Source: Halioglobus sp.
GTDB lineage: Bacteria > Pseudomonadota > Gammaproteobacteria > Pseudomonadales > Halieaceae
DNA: 64,000 nt
NCBI GenBank assembly: GCA_029246385.1
Contig: JAQWNG010000037.1
Coordinates: 1-64,000 of the forward strand
Direction: 5' to 3'
Below, in pieces: positions 28,930 to 39,128 of this stretch (position 1 is the first letter of the stretch; each line of letters begins with the position of its first letter). A model generated the notes under the pieces. That model saw nothing but the letters and a program-made list of their open reading frames with translations, did no database searches and was not told where the DNA came from. A program made the translations under genes and the position numbers.

Positions 28930-29532
28930 ATGGAAAAACTTACGCAGCGGCAGCAGCAGGTACTGGATATTGTGCGCCATCACATCGAAAGCACCGGTTA
29001 TCCGCCCACCAGAGCTGACATCGCGCGAGCGCTGGGGTTTAAGTCAGCCAACGCGGCAGAGGAGCACCTCAAAGCGCTTGCTCGCAAGGGGGCGATTGAA
29101 ATGATCGCGGGCGCTTCGCGTGGTATCCGACTGCCCGAAAGCGCAGGCATTCCCATCGTTGGTCGAGTTGCCGCAGGGCATCCAATAATGGCTCAAGAGC
29201 ACGTGGAAGACTACTGTTCCCTGCCTTCAAATTTTTTCAAACCACATGCAGACTTCCTCCTAACAGTACAGGGAGACAGCATGATTGACGTTGGGATTCT
29301 CGACGGCGATCTGCTTGCGGTGCACAGCACCCAGGTGGCAAAAAATGGCGACATTGTTGTGGCCCGCATAGATGACGACGTCACGGTAAAACGCCTTCAG
29401 TTCACTGACAAAAAACATCTGCTGCAATTGTTACCAGAAAACCGTGACTATCAAGCTATAAGTGTGGATATGCGAGAACAAGCTTTCAACATCGAAGGCC
29501 TTAGTGTCGGTATATTGCGCCGGGGGAACTAA
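28930..29532 (+). CDS. lexA: SOS response repressor and autoprotease LexA
   Basis: 200 residues from the ATG at 28930 ([10 protein letters not shown]); the open frame begins at 28822 but the earlier part lies over the operator. Winged-helix DNA-binding domain ([26 protein letters not shown] split over residues 25-50), cleavage bond Ala82-Gly83 in VAAGHP, catalytic Ser117 (GDSM) and Lys154 (VTVKR). Represses its own gene and DNA-damage genes until RecA filaments trigger self-cleavage. The sulA gene that follows lexA in Pseudomonas is absent here. Confidence 0.97.
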   Translation: MEKLTQRQQQVLDIVRHHIESTGYPPTRADIARALGFKSANAAEEHLKALARKGAIEMIAGASRGIRLPESAGIPIVGRVAAGHPIMAQEHVEDYCSLPSNFFKPHADFLLTVQGDSMIDVGILDGDLLAVHSTQVAKNGDIVVARIDDDVTVKRLQFTDKKHLLQLLPENRDYQAISVDMREQAFNIEGLSVGILRRGN

Positions 29533-29535
29533 CGC

Positions 29536-29784
29536 TTAGTGCAGTATTCGCGGAGAATTTTGTGCGGCTTCTGCGTCATCGTTGCCAGATTCAGAAATCG
29601 CTGCGGCAGCTTGAATACCGGCCTGGATCATCACTCTCGCAACTTCAAGACCGTTGTCCATCATGTACGCACGAGCTTCGTCAGAGAACTGGATTGTCAA
29701 CAGCGGCTCAGACTCATCATCAGCACGCTGCACGACAATCTCTCCATCTCCACGATCGACTATTTCAAGCAATGATGCTGGCAT
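29536..29784 (-). CDS. Conserved small acidic protein of unknown function
   Basis: 82 residues starting MPASLLEIVDRGDGEIVVQRADDE. No signal or membrane segment. A short beta-rich first half (EIVVQR, PLLTIQF) is followed by an amphipathic helix (GLEVARVMIQAGIQAAAAI) and an acidic tail. I do not recognise a named family. A similar small gene occurs between lexA and topA in pseudomonads as far as I recall, which supports it being real. It converges on lexA with a 3-bp gap. Confidence 0.7.
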   Translation of the reverse strand: MPASLLEIVDRGDGEIVVQRADDESEPLLTIQFSDEARAYMMDNGLEVARVMIQAGIQAAAAISESGNDDAEAAQNSPRILH

Positions 29785-29882
29785 TCAACAAACCCCAATC
29801 AATTAGCGACATGTCATAGTCTAACAGCAGCGCAACAGAACTGCCTGCAAAATTTCTACTTTTTAGAACTTCCTCGGCGCAT

Positions 29883-32546
29883 TTAGGTCTTTTTCGCCGC
29901 CCGCTTTGGGCCCGTCGGCGCCGCTTCCTCAACCCACTTACCCTTTTGATATAGTGCCTTCCAACCCGTTGGCTTGCCGCCAGTTTCAGTCATCACATAT
30001 TGCTCCTTAGACTTCCGGCTAAAACGCACCTGAGCAGGATTTCCATCTTTGTCTGCAGTTGGCGCGCTGAAGAGAAACGTGTATTTAGGATCTATTTCAG
30101 ACTGATGCGCCAGTAATTCTGTCACTAGCGGGGCACGCGTCTCCCGATTACGAGGAAATTGACTGGCCGCCAAAAACAGACCTGCCGCACCGTCGCGGAG
30201 GATATAATGGTCCTCAACTTTTTGGCACTCCAGCTCTGGCATCGGAACAGGGTCCATCTTGGGTGGCGCTGCCTCCCCATTTCGTAAAAGTTTCCGAGTA
30301 TTTTTACAGCTTTCATTCGTACATCCAAAATATTTTCCAAAGCGGCCGTTCTTAAGCTGCATTTGCGAACCGCACTTATCGCAATCCAGAGTCGGACCCT
30401 CGTAGCCTCTTATTTTAAACTTACCTTTCTCAACCTCGAACCCTGGACAATCGGGGTTATTACCACATACATGCAATTTACGGCCCTCGTCGATAAGATA
30501 GCTATCCATCGCCGAATTACACAACACGCACCGGTGCTTGGCGCGCAGCAGTCTCGACTCCGCCTCGTCGTCAGCATCCTCCATGATTGCTTCATCGCCC
30601 GAGGTCAGGTTTAGCGTGGTCTTGCAACGCTCCTTGGGTGGCAGCGCGTAACCAGAGCAGCCAAGAAATACGCCTGTGCTGGCAGTACGAACCTGCATTG
30701 GTCGGCCGCAGGTACTGCAGGCGATATCCGTCATGGTCGGCGCATTCAGTTGCATACCAACAGGCTCGTCCTCCCCAGCCTTTTCCAGCAAAGCGCTAAA
30801 TTCGGCGTAAAAGCTGTTCAACAGTTCGTGCCATTGCAGTTTGCCCTGAGCAACTTCGTCGAGCCTCTCTTCCATCGAGGCGGTAAATCCATAATCGAGT
30901 AATTCAGTGAAACTGGCCTGCAAACGCTGGGTAACAATGTCGCCCATCTTTTCAGCATAGAATCGCTTATTCTCTAGTCTTACGTAGCCTCGGTCCTGGA
31001 TAGTGGAAATAATGGACGCGTAAGTTGACGGCCGCCCAATACCGCGCTTTTCCATTTCACGCACCAGACTTGCCTCACCATAACGCGAAGACGGTTTGGT
31101 AAAGTGTTGAGCCGGGTCGAGCTTGAGTAGCTTTAAAGTCTGCCCCTCTGCGAGATCCGGCAGCACTGCATCATCCGTTTTGCGGCTTGCAGGCGCCAGC
31201 ACGCGAGTGTAACCGTCAAATCGGACAATGCGTCCCTTGACATTCATCTCATAATTACCGGCTCTGCAGGTCACCAATGTTGACGTATACTCGGCGTCGC
31301 ACATCTGTCCAGCGACAAATTGACGCCAAATTAATTCATAGAGACGCTCAGCATCTCTTTCCATACCCTTAAGTGATGCCTGCAGTATATTTACATCCGA
31401 TGGGCGTATCGCTTCATGAGCCTCCTGTGCCCCGTCTTTAGAGGAGAAAATTTTTGCCGCCTCAGGAAGGTAACGCGGTTCAAAGTTCGCACTAATGTAG
31501 GCGCGACACGCCCCCACGGCTTCAGCACTTAAATTCGTCGAGTCTGTCCGCATATAGGTGATGTAGCCCGCCTCATAGAGTCGCTGTGCCATCGTCATGG
31601 TCTTCTTGACACTGAAACCGAGACGCGTGCTGGCAGATTGTTGCAGTGTAGAGGTAATAAAAGGCGCTGGAGCTTTGGAGCGAGTAGCCTTGTCCTCCCG
31701 TTTGCTTACGATATACGGCAGTGCCTTCAACTCAGCACACGCCGCTTTCGCTGTCACTTCGTCTCCGGGCCTGAAGTCCTCACCATTGTGCTTACGCACC
31801 TGAAAGCGCACTTCTTCGCCTTTAGCCCCCTCCATATCGGCATGAATCTCCCAATATTCGTCTGGCACAAAAGCGCGTATTTCGCGCTCACGCTCAACGA
31901 TCAACCGCGCTGCCACAGACTGTACTCGACCAGCAGATAAGCCTCGGGCAACCTTGGACCAAAGCAGTGGCGACACCATAAAGCCCACAACTCTGTCCAA
32001 AAATCGGCGCGCCTGCTGAGCATGGACACGGTCCATATCCAAAATCGAGGGCTGCTCAAACGCTTGAGTCACCGCCTTCTTAGTAATTTCATTGAACACC
32101 ACGCGCTGATATCTCGAGGCGTCTCCCCCTATTGCCTCTTTCAAATGCCAGGCTATCGCCTCACCTTCACGATCAAGGTCAGTCGCGAGATAAATAGTAT
32201 CGGCCTTGGCAGCGAGCTTCGTTAGCTCGCTAACGACTTTTTCTTTGCCGGGAAGTATCTGATAGCTGGCAGACCATTGATCATCGGGGTCAATACCCAT
32301 GCGCCTTACAAGCTGCTGCCTCGCATTCTTCTTCTTGTAAGCCGCCTTCTGCTTCGGTGCCATCTTGCGGGTACGAGCAGCTTGTGCAGCCCGCGCTTTG
32401 GGGTCAGCTTGCTTGATACTGCTGCCAGAAGTCGGCAAATCTCGAATGTGGCCGACGCTTGATTTTACGATAAAGTCCGGCCCGAGATACTTATTAATGG
32501 TTTTTGCTTTAGCCGGCGACTCTACGATAACAAGTGATTTACCCAT
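29883..32546 (-). CDS. topA: DNA topoisomerase I
   Basis: 887 residues; type IA topoisomerase that relaxes negative supercoils. Toprim domain at the start ([30 protein letters not shown]), catalytic Tyr331 in [20 protein letters not shown], and three C-terminal zinc ribbons (CSTC, CVLC, CDKC pairs). After these lies a lysine-rich tail ending RAAKKT, which binds DNA in relatives. Complete, with a normal ATG start. Confidence 0.97.
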   Translation of the reverse strand: MGKSLVIVESPAKAKTINKYLGPDFIVKSSVGHIRDLPTSGSSIKQADPKARAAQAARTRKMAPKQKAAYKKKNARQQLVRRMGIDPDDQWSASYQILPGKEKVVSELTKLAAKADTIYLATDLDREGEAIAWHLKEAIGGDASRYQRVVFNEITKKAVTQAFEQPSILDMDRVHAQQARRFLDRVVGFMVSPLLWSKVARGLSAGRVQSVAARLIVEREREIRAFVPDEYWEIHADMEGAKGEEVRFQVRKHNGEDFRPGDEVTAKAACAELKALPYIVSKREDKATRSKAPAPFITSTLQQSASTRLGFSVKKTMTMAQRLYEAGYITYMRTDSTNLSAEAVGACRAYISANFEPRYLPEAAKIFSSKDGAQEAHEAIRPSDVNILQASLKGMERDAERLYELIWRQFVAGQMCDAEYTSTLVTCRAGNYEMNVKGRIVRFDGYTRVLAPASRKTDDAVLPDLAEGQTLKLLKLDPAQHFTKPSSRYGEASLVREMEKRGIGRPSTYASIISTIQDRGYVRLENKRFYAEKMGDIVTQRLQASFTELLDYGFTASMEERLDEVAQGKLQWHELLNSFYAEFSALLEKAGEDEPVGMQLNAPTMTDIACSTCGRPMQVRTASTGVFLGCSGYALPPKERCKTTLNLTSGDEAIMEDADDEAESRLLRAKHRCVLCNSAMDSYLIDEGRKLHVCGNNPDCPGFEVEKGKFKIRGYEGPTLDCDKCGSQMQLKNGRFGKYFGCTNESCKNTRKLLRNGEAAPPKMDPVPMPELECQKVEDHYILRDGAAGLFLAASQFPRNRETRAPLVTELLAHQSEIDPKYTFLFSAPTADKDGNPAQVRFSRKSKEQYVMTETGGKPTGWKALYQKGKWVEEAAPTGPKRAAKKT

Positions 32547-32651
32547 AAACTCCTTTCATGCACAAAAATCAGTCAACGTCATGTGACTAGGCGTAAAAAA
32601 GCAGCATATATAAGTCGGTAAGTCGCTCGGGTCAAGTGAAAACAGCAACTC

Positions 32652-33110
32652 TCAACGTATTAATTGCTCACTCCACCCTTCGAGAACCTGTCTTATTTGC
32701 TCCACCGCTCCCTCCCCAGATGATTCTGTCCAGTAAATACCGCAGCTGAATTGGTCTACTGACGCCACGCTGATATCTTTCGATAGCGCCAGCAATGGGG
32801 AGGGCACGGGCAGGCGCCTCCCCAAGCTCCGCCAGCCCTCTGCGGAATGTATCCAGGTACCAGAATCTATCTGACCCGCTCGCTTATTTGGCAATCGCCG
32901 TCCGTAATAAATAGCCTGCCCGCTTGAAATCCCGGTTGCTAATTGCATGCCGCCGACATCGGGCAAAGCACGGAACTCCACAAATAGACCATGCACGGCA
33001 GCGTACTCGCGCATACTCGCGACTTTGCGCTGTCGCTTAGAGGGAAGAAAATGGCTCAGTGGCGCCAGCGCCAGCGCGATAACAAATACGATAAGAAAAT
33101 ATTCCAACAT
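32652..33110 (-). CDS. Membrane-anchored protein of unknown function
   Basis: 152 residues. One N-terminal transmembrane helix (residues about 2-22, MLEYFLIVFVIALALAPLSHF) then a short basic segment and a soluble domain with a YYGRRLPNKR motif and several Trp. No family recognised. Probably held in the inner membrane with the rest in the cytoplasm because of the positive KRQRK after the helix. Upstream of topA on the same strand, 105 bp apart. Confidence 0.65.
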   Translation of the reverse strand: MLEYFLIVFVIALALAPLSHFLPSKRQRKVASMREYAAVHGLFVEFRALPDVGGMQLATGISSGQAIYYGRRLPNKRAGQIDSGTWIHSAEGWRSLGRRLPVPSPLLALSKDISVASVDQFSCGIYWTESSGEGAVEQIRQVLEGWSEQLIR

Positions 33111-33228
33111 TTACGCGTCTACCTAAAATTAACGCCGAGTGACGGCGGCCTATATAAATCCTTGGGGGGTTGCTCGGCATACATTGTATGCTATAAATGA
33201 TAGAACTTTGTTATTTTGGAGCTCAGCC

Positions 33229-33669
33229 ATGTCTCAATACAAAAATATCTTAGTGGCCATCGACCTTAGTGAAGACACTACGCCAATACTGCGGCGTGGG
33301 CTTGCGATTGCGCATCCCGGCAACGCTGAATTACATTTGATTCATGTCATCGAGCCGCTCAGTTTCGCCTATGGCGGCGATATTCCTATGGATTTCTCTG
33401 GCATACAAGAAGAGATACATCAGCAGGCCAGCCAACAAATGTTGCGACTGGCTAACGCCCATAATGTCGATGCGCAACATCAACATATCGTCTTGGGCAA
33501 ACCTGAAGTAGAGATACACACTAAGGCAGAAGAACTTGAAGCCGATTTGATTGTCGTAGGCAGCCATGGGCGGCATGGACTGGCCTTGCTCATGGGCTCC
33601 ACCGCAAATGGCGTACTGCATGGCGCCAGCTGCGATATGCTTGCCGTGAGAGTCGGTCAGGACAAGTAG
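33229..33669 (+). CDS. Universal stress protein (UspA family)
   Basis: 146 residues from the ATG at 33229 (MSQYKNILVAIDLSED), with GGAG 7 nt upstream; the open frame runs back to 33139 without homology. Single Usp domain with the ATP-binding pattern ending GSHGRHGLALLMGSTANGVLH (read in two parts: GSHGRHG and GSTANGVL). Cytoplasmic stress-survival protein; the particular stress is unknown. Confidence 0.93.
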   Translation: MSQYKNILVAIDLSEDTTPILRRGLAIAHPGNAELHLIHVIEPLSFAYGGDIPMDFSGIQEEIHQQASQQMLRLANAHNVDAQHQHIVLGKPEVEIHTKAEELEADLIVVGSHGRHGLALLMGSTANGVLHGASCDMLAVRVGQDK

Positions 33670-33686
33670 CAGTGTGATTGTTCCGC

Positions 33687-33965
33687 TTAGGATTCAAGAA
33701 ACTCTTGCAGCTCGAGTTGTGAAAAAGGCCAGTCCAATTCCCTTTGATCCGGATGCTGTAACACCGGAATACGAACTCCATAGCGGTCAAACAACCCGTT
33801 GCAGTAGCTGATATCGAGCTCTTCGATATCAAACCCGCCCATCCTTGATTGTTGCACTTTCAACATATTATATGCCAATTCACAAAGATGGCAGGCGCTG
33901 GTCCCGTAGAGCTTGAATACTCTCAAATATATCTCCGTGCTGCGACGCTCGCACATTTTTGCCAA
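33687..33965 (-). CDS. Glutaredoxin-like (DUF836) thiol protein
   Basis: 92 residues. Thioredoxin-fold start VFKLYGTSACHLCE with a CHLC redox pair and a later cis-Pro segment VRIPVLQ. Typical of the DUF836 glutaredoxin-like family, which probably handles disulfides in the cytoplasm. It converges with the universal stress gene, 17 bp apart. The true start could be one of several Met before residue 16. Confidence 0.85.
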   Translation of the reverse strand: MAKMCERRSTEIYLRVFKLYGTSACHLCELAYNMLKVQQSRMGGFDIEELDISYCNGLFDRYGVRIPVLQHPDQRELDWPFSQLELQEFLES

Positions 33966-34129
33966 TGCTGTGCACCAGCCTCAGCAAGAGGAGGTGCCGT
34001 AAAAGCTTGAAATACTATAGTGGCAGACTGTAATATTCTAGATAGAGTCGCAAAATTCACACGGCACACCATAGTCTTTATTTAGGCTACAGCAGGCCTG
34101 ATTTAAGATTATACCCTCGGAGGAACACA

Positions 34130-35035
34130 GTGGCGCTTTTTTCCCAGCCTACCGCGAGAGCACTGGCCATACTCGATTTACTAATGGCTAACCCGCATCA
34201 GGCTTTTGGACTTACCGAGATGACTCGGCGGCTGAATCTGAACAAGGCTACCTGCCACGCAATTCTCACCACTATGGCGAACTACGGTTTTTTGGTGCAG
34301 CATCCCAAAACGAAAGCTTATCGACTCGGGCCATCGATTATCGCCGCTGGAAACGCAGCCTTTTCCCAGTTTCCTGTATTGGAATATGCCAGACCAGAAC
34401 TGGAGGCGCTTCAAAATGATCTTGGAATTGGCTTTGCTGTTACTGGGCGTTCCAAATTACATCAGGTATTACTTGCCCTTTACGGTCAAGCCACACTGCT
34501 AATTGATTCATTCCAGCTGGGATTGCGCTTGCCCAATACAGCACCGGTGGCAGCCTGCTTTACCGCATTCTCCGACGCAAAATATCTTGAAGCGTGGTTG
34601 ACCAGGGCACATGACTCACGCGGCGAATACAACGAGAAGTTGGATCAAAAGCTGCGCGTATCACTGATCGCGATCCGCGCACGAGGCTATGAGATTGCAC
34701 TTAGAACGGAGGCTGAAACGCAGTTGCGAGCGGAACTGGGACGGATTCATAACTCTTGGAGCCTCACAGAGCTTGAAGACGCCGCAAACAAGTACCAGCA
34801 CGACCTCTGCGACGAGCATTACCATCTGGACCGGATAGACACAAAGGCACGCTATGATATCAGTACTATCACTGTGCCTGTTTTTGTTTATACCGGACTA
34901 CCGGTTATGTGCTTTGTCGCCGGATCCTTCGATAAACCCATTACGGGCGCTCAAATTGAAGATATCGCCGCACGAATTAAAGAATCTGCCGATCGCGTCA
35001 CCGCCCTCGCCAGTAGCCAAGAAGGCGCGCACTGA
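34130..35035 (+). CDS. IclR-family transcriptional regulator
   Basis: 301 residues. Start GTG at 34130 with a strong GGAGGAA site. N-terminal winged helix (about residues 8-65: LAILDLLMANP, MTRRLNLNKATCHAILTTM, YRLGPSII), then a ligand-binding IclR effector domain, with a C-terminal AARIKESADRVTAL. The effector part is divergent and its ligand cannot be named. No neighbouring catabolic operon suggests a target; the next gene is an RNA methyltransferase. Confidence 0.85.
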   Translation: MALFSQPTARALAILDLLMANPHQAFGLTEMTRRLNLNKATCHAILTTMANYGFLVQHPKTKAYRLGPSIIAAGNAAFSQFPVLEYARPELEALQNDLGIGFAVTGRSKLHQVLLALYGQATLLIDSFQLGLRLPNTAPVAACFTAFSDAKYLEAWLTRAHDSRGEYNEKLDQKLRVSLIAIRARGYEIALRTEAETQLRAELGRIHNSWSLTELEDAANKYQHDLCDEHYHLDRIDTKARYDISTITVPVFVYTGLPVMCFVAGSFDKPITGAQIEDIAARIKESADRVTALASSQEGAH

Positions 35036-35092
35036 GCGTTATAAAGCGGTACCACACATTTGTTGTGGTGCTGCTTAGCGCATTAACCACCC

Positions 35093-35869
35093 ATGGCTGA
35101 CCCGTCCCTCTACGCTGATAAAAAATCCTTCTTCGATCGAATGCTCACTATTTATGGGCGCAAGCCAGTACTAGAAACACTCGAGGACAGATCTTTAGCA
35201 TGTCACGCATTGCATCTGGCTGAAAGTAATCGCGAAGCAGGCATCGTCGCAGACATCCGCCAGTGCGCGCAGAATCTTGGCATACCAATCAAACTACACA
35301 CTAGAGAGGCACTAGCGCGTATTTCAAAGAATGGCAAACAGGATCAGGGAGTGGCCCTTGACGTACTATGTCCCTCCTTTCAGCAGCTGCCACATTACCT
35401 TAGCGAGCGAACAGAAACGGCTCGGCGACTGTTGGCATTGGATGGCATCAACAACCCACAAAATCTGGGAATGATTATCCGGTCTGCAGCAGCCGGACAG
35501 ATCGACGGCATTATTTTGCCGCAAAAAGGGACAGCAGCGCTTGGCCCACTGGTCATAAAGGCCAGTGCTGGCACGCTCTACCGCGCCCCTTTGCTAATGC
35601 ATCCTGCTCTGCCAGAAGCACTAAAACTTTGCCAGAACCAAGGTGCGCAGGTATGTCTATTGGAAGCCGGCGCGCCACTTTCGCTGTTTCATCATCACGC
35701 AGAAGAATTTTGTGTTTATGTGCTGGGGAATGAGACAGAGGGCGTAAGTGCTCAGGTCAGGGCACTGGCAGATGCGCGGCTATCCATACCAATGCGCAAC
35801 GGCGTTGAATCTCTCAATGTTGCGGTGACGGCAAGCCTGATCGCCTACGCACCTCACTTAGAGAGGTAA
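35093..35869 (+). CDS. TrmH/SpoU-family RNA 2'-O-methyltransferase
   Basis: 258 residues. N-terminal RNA-binding domain (IYGRKPVLETLED) and a knotted SPOUT domain with motif 1 NPQNLGMIIRSA, motif 2 VLGNETEGVS and motif 3 IPMRNGVESLNVAVTAS. Probably methylates a ribose in rRNA or tRNA with SAM. The start pattern resembles RlmB, but overall it is a distant relative, so the target is left open. An alternative start is the Met at 35141. It overlaps the VWA gene end by 16 bp, converging. Confidence 0.88.
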   Translation: MADPSLYADKKSFFDRMLTIYGRKPVLETLEDRSLACHALHLAESNREAGIVADIRQCAQNLGIPIKLHTREALARISKNGKQDQGVALDVLCPSFQQLPHYLSERTETARRLLALDGINNPQNLGMIIRSAAAGQIDGIILPQKGTAALGPLVIKASAGTLYRAPLLMHPALPEALKLCQNQGAQVCLLEAGAPLSLFHHHAEEFCVYVLGNETEGVSAQVRALADARLSIPMRNGVESLNVAVTASLIAYAPHLER

Positions 35870-37029
35870 GACATCCCCTCTTCGAGTCCTTTGAGTGTAA
35901 GTGGGTACATCTTCCCGTCTAAAAGCTGGTGCGTAATAGCCACGGACTGGGTAAACTGCCAATCCTCTTCAGGGGTAGGATTGATCCAGATAATCTTGTC
36001 ATACACATCCTGCAGTCGGCGCATCCATATTTCCCCTGACTCTTCGTTCCAGTGCTCTACCGAACCGCCAGGCTGAACAATTTCGTAGGGCGACATGGAT
36101 GCGTCGCCCACAAATATTACCTTATAGTCTCGGCTATACTTGTGCAGGATATCCAGCATTTGGGTACGCTCATTATGACGCCGAATATTGTTGGCCCATA
36201 CGCTCTCATAAACAAAATTATGAAAGTAAAAATTTTCCATATGCTTGAATTCGGTGCGTGCAGCAGAGAATAACTCTTCGCAAACTTTTACATGTGGGTC
36301 CATTGACCCGCCAACATCAAAAAACAGCAGAACCTTTACTGCATTGTGTCTCTCGGGCACCATTTTAATATCAAGCATCCCCGCATTGCGGGCGGTAGAA
36401 CTGATGGTGTCACCCAGATCTAACTCATCCGCTGCTCCTGTACGGGCAAACTTCCGCAGCCGTCGCATCGCTACCTTGATATTACGTGTCCCAAGCTGAA
36501 CATTGTCATCTAGGTTTTTAAAGTCTCGCTTGTCCCAGACCTTAACCGCTTTTTTGTTACCTCCATTGGGACCAACTCGGATACCCTCAGGATGATAGCC
36601 TTCCTGACCGAAGGGCGATGTCCCACCTGTTCCAACCCACTTATCACCACCTTCGTGCCGCTCTTTCTGCTCCTCTAAGCGGTTTTTAAATTCCTCTATT
36701 AGCTTCTCTAACCCACCTAGCGACTCAATTTTTTCTTTTTCTTCATCAGTCAGGTTTTTCATGAACTCAGAGCGCAGCCAATCATCCGGAATCAAAGCTT
36801 CAATAATATCATCCAGCCCTTCTAGCTCCTTGAAGTGTGCTCCGAACGCACTATCAAAACGATCGAAATACTTCTCATCCTTGACCATACAGGTCCGACT
36901 GAAATAATAGAAATCATCTATATCACTAAAAGCGACATGTCGTTTGAGCCCCTCCATAAGGTCGAGCAGTTCCCGTGTCGTAACGGGGATACCCGCTTCT
37001 TTGAGGCCGTGAAAAAAATTGATCAGCAT
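35854..37029 (-). CDS. von Willebrand factor A (CoxE-like) domain protein
   Basis: 391 residues. N-terminal helical part, a charged Glu/Lys-rich linker (about 95-130), a Gly-rich segment, then a VWA domain with metal-site motif FFDVGGSMD. Partner of the MoxR ATPase upstream; such pairs act as chaperones that insert metals or assemble complexes, but the client is unknown. No membrane segments, so cytoplasmic. Confidence 0.9.
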   Translation of the reverse strand: MLINFFHGLKEAGIPVTTRELLDLMEGLKRHVAFSDIDDFYYFSRTCMVKDEKYFDRFDSAFGAHFKELEGLDDIIEALIPDDWLRSEFMKNLTDEEKEKIESLGGLEKLIEEFKNRLEEQKERHEGGDKWVGTGGTSPFGQEGYHPEGIRVGPNGGNKKAVKVWDKRDFKNLDDNVQLGTRNIKVAMRRLRKFARTGAADELDLGDTISSTARNAGMLDIKMVPERHNAVKVLLFFDVGGSMDPHVKVCEELFSAARTEFKHMENFYFHNFVYESVWANNIRRHNERTQMLDILHKYSRDYKVIFVGDASMSPYEIVQPGGSVEHWNEESGEIWMRRLQDVYDKIIWINPTPEEDWQFTQSVAITHQLLDGKMYPLTLKGLEEGMSYLSK

Positions 37030-37059
37030 GTAAGCTCCAACGTCGCGCCGCTGCGCGCT

Positions 37060-37905
37060 CTAGCGCGTCTCTCTCCGGTGCATGAAAGCCAGACGCTCAA
37101 GAAGGTGCACATCCTGCTCGTTCTTCAGTAGCGCACCATAAAGCGGGGGAATAGCCTTAGTGTGATCCCTATCCTTGAGAATCTCATCCGGGATATCGTC
37201 TGCCATTAACAGTTTCAGCCAGTCAATCAGTTCCGACGTCGATGGCTTTTTCTTAAGGCCTGGAATGGAGCGGACATCAAAGAAAACTTCCATTGCTTCC
37301 TGCACGAGCTCTGCCGCAATATTGGGATAATGAACGTCCACAATTTCTCGCATCGTGTCGCGATCTGGAAAATTGATAAAGTGAAAAAAGCACCGGCGCA
37401 GAAAGGCATCCGGAAGCTCCTTTTCGTTATTACTAGTTATGATGATAATAGGTCGATGCTTGGTCTTGATCGTCTCTCCGGTTTCATAAACAAAGAATTC
37501 CATGCGATCCAGTTCCACCAAAAGATCATTGGGAAATTCGATATCAGCCTTGTCCACCTCATCAATCAGCAACACCACCTGCTCGTCAGAGTCAAAGGCC
37601 TCCCACAACTTTCCGCGCCTGATATAGTTAGCAATATCTTGTACCTTTTCGTCGCCGAGTTGCGAATCTCTAAGTCGCGATACGGCATCGTATTCGTATA
37701 GGCCCTGCTGCGCTTTTGTCGTCGACTTAATGTGCCATTGGATCAATCGCTTACCGAGACCTAGTGCCACCTCCTCGGCCAGCATTGTCTTACCTGTGCC
37801 GGGCTCGCCCTTGATAAGTAATGGCCGCTCTAGCGCCACAGCAGCGTTGACCGCCATGCGCAAATCATCTGTAGCGACATACCGCTCTGTTCCTTCAAAT
37901 TTCAT
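37060..37905 (-). CDS. MoxR-family AAA+ ATPase
   Basis: 281 residues from the ATG at 37905 (MKFEGTERYVATDDL); the open frame starts further up at 37965. Walker A GEPGTGKT, Walker B VVLLIDEVDKAD, sensor 1 ITSNNEKELPDAFLRRCFFHF. It lies 30 bp before the VWA gene and probably remodels the same client with it. Confidence 0.92.
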   Translation of the reverse strand: MKFEGTERYVATDDLRMAVNAAVALERPLLIKGEPGTGKTMLAEEVALGLGKRLIQWHIKSTTKAQQGLYEYDAVSRLRDSQLGDEKVQDIANYIRRGKLWEAFDSDEQVVLLIDEVDKADIEFPNDLLVELDRMEFFVYETGETIKTKHRPIIIITSNNEKELPDAFLRRCFFHFINFPDRDTMREIVDVHYPNIAAELVQEAMEVFFDVRSIPGLKKKPSTSELIDWLKLLMADDIPDEILKDRDHTKAIPPLYGALLKNEQDVHLLERLAFMHRRETR

Positions 37906-38076
37906 ATTTTTCATCACTCGTTCGTATATCGAAAGTCCGACAGGGTACAGATTGAGGCCCAGCATATCAACACAGAAGCTGCGCCAGCTGTCATCCGGAA
38001 TATACAGTTTTTAGTCTCATGCGAGAACTGTATCAGTGCCCCGCGTTCAAATTGGTTAGCTTGACTACCAAAAGCT

Positions 38077-38415
38077 TTACTTCTTATGCCGCCGAAAAAC
38101 TGTGATGCGAAGTAACAGCGCCAGCACAACAGCCACACCCGCCATAAAAATTATTGGACGTAAAGCCTCACTAGTCCCTTCAGCCCCCACTGTAAGCAGT
38201 TCAAAAACCGCCACTATCAATGCTGGCGCCATCGTGTCGACTGCCGCTTTGGGGTAGGCAGGCGTCAGCAATAGCGAGGCCAGTAACAACACCACAAGAG
38301 AAACCCAACTCGACGAACAATGTTTGCGCAGCCACCATGCGAGATAAATCAGCAAAACAACGGCAGATCCGACATAGAGATAGATTGCCGTAACATAGGA
38401 ACTTTCGTCTAACAT
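38077..38415 (-). CDS. Small membrane protein of unknown function
   Basis: 112 residues from an ATG at 38415 with GGAGA 6 nt upstream; the longer open frame to 38541 overlaps ycgN and is not used. Three hydrophobic helices: YLYVGSAVVLLIYLAWW, WVSLVVLLLASLLL, and PIIFMAGVAVVLALLL. The tail is basic (RRHKK), probably cytoplasmic. Follows ycgN by 10 bp, likely the same transcript. No family recognised. Confidence 0.72.
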   Translation of the reverse strand: MLDESSYVTAIYLYVGSAVVLLIYLAWWLRKHCSSSWVSLVVLLLASLLLTPAYPKAAVDTMAPALIVAVFELLTVGAEGTSEALRPIIFMAGVAVVLALLLRITVFRRHKK

Positions 38416-38425
38416 CTTGTATCTC

Positions 38426-38863
38426 CTATTCAATCCAGTGAACAATATGCTCATCGTATCCGTCAGAGTGCACGTATTCATCAGAAACGGCACGACCACG
38501 TACCGATATGCCTGCTCTATGCACAGAATCACGATTGCCACTCACGAGGGGATGCCACTCCGGCAACGGCAGATCTTGCGCACGCAGACGGTAGGCGCAA
38601 GTACTGGGAAGCCAGTTTAATGTGTCTAAGTTCGCAAGACGCAAATCAATACAATTTGGCACCAGCATCGAACGGTTTTGGTAGTCAGAGCATTGACAAG
38701 TATTCTCCTCAAGATAGCGGCACCGGACCTTGGTGTAGACAATTTCGCCAGTGTCCTCGTCCTCCAACTTGTGCAAGCAGCACTTGGCACAACCATCGCA
38801 CAAGGCTTCCCACTGCACCGCGCTAAGTTCTTTCAGTGATTTTTCATGCCACCAGTCAGCCAC
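38426..38863 (-). CDS. ycgN: YcgN/UPF0260 cysteine-cluster protein
   Basis: About 145 residues from a GTG at 38863 (VADWWHEKSLKELS), which aligns with E. coli YcgN; the open frame extends to 38968 over ycgL. The Cys clusters CDGCAKCCLHKL and NTCQCSDY plus WLPSTCAYRL are typical of the CxxCxxCC metal-binding family. Function unknown. It overlaps the ycgL end by 8 bp. Start is uncertain by a few codons. Confidence 0.88.
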   Translation of the reverse strand: MADWWHEKSLKELSAVQWEALCDGCAKCCLHKLEDEDTGEIVYTKVRCRYLEENTCQCSDYQNRSMLVPNCIDLRLANLDTLNWLPSTCAYRLRAQDLPLPEWHPLVSGNRDSVHRAGISVRGRAVSDEYVHSDGYDEHIVHWIE

Positions 38864-39128
38864 GGCCAGTATCTCGCGCAAACAACTCTGCCGCAGTGGG
38901 AGGCATCTGCAGATAAAAACCCTGCGCCTTAATCTCGGCGAGGACCACGGCAACATCCGCTCTGGCAAGCGTTTTTTCAGGAGTAAGTAGCAAAGTCATG
39001 ACAGGCAAAGGCTCTCCAAACTGAGCCATCAGTATGTCTGGCACGTCTTGTAATCCGCGAGATTTGTCTACATACAGATACATTTCCTGTTTTCGCGAGC
39101 TTTTGAACACCTGACACACCAGCCTCAT
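38856..39128 (-). CDS. ycgL: YcgL-domain protein
   Basis: 90 residues. MRLVCQVFKSSRKQEMYLYV and QGFYLQMPP are the family marks. Small cytoplasmic protein of unknown role, usually next to rnd. Its ATG overlaps the rnd stop (ATGA), so it is coupled to rnd. Confidence 0.92.
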   Translation of the reverse strand: MRLVCQVFKSSRKQEMYLYVDKSRGLQDVPDILMAQFGEPLPVMTLLLTPEKTLARADVAVVLAEIKAQGFYLQMPPTAAELFARDTGRG

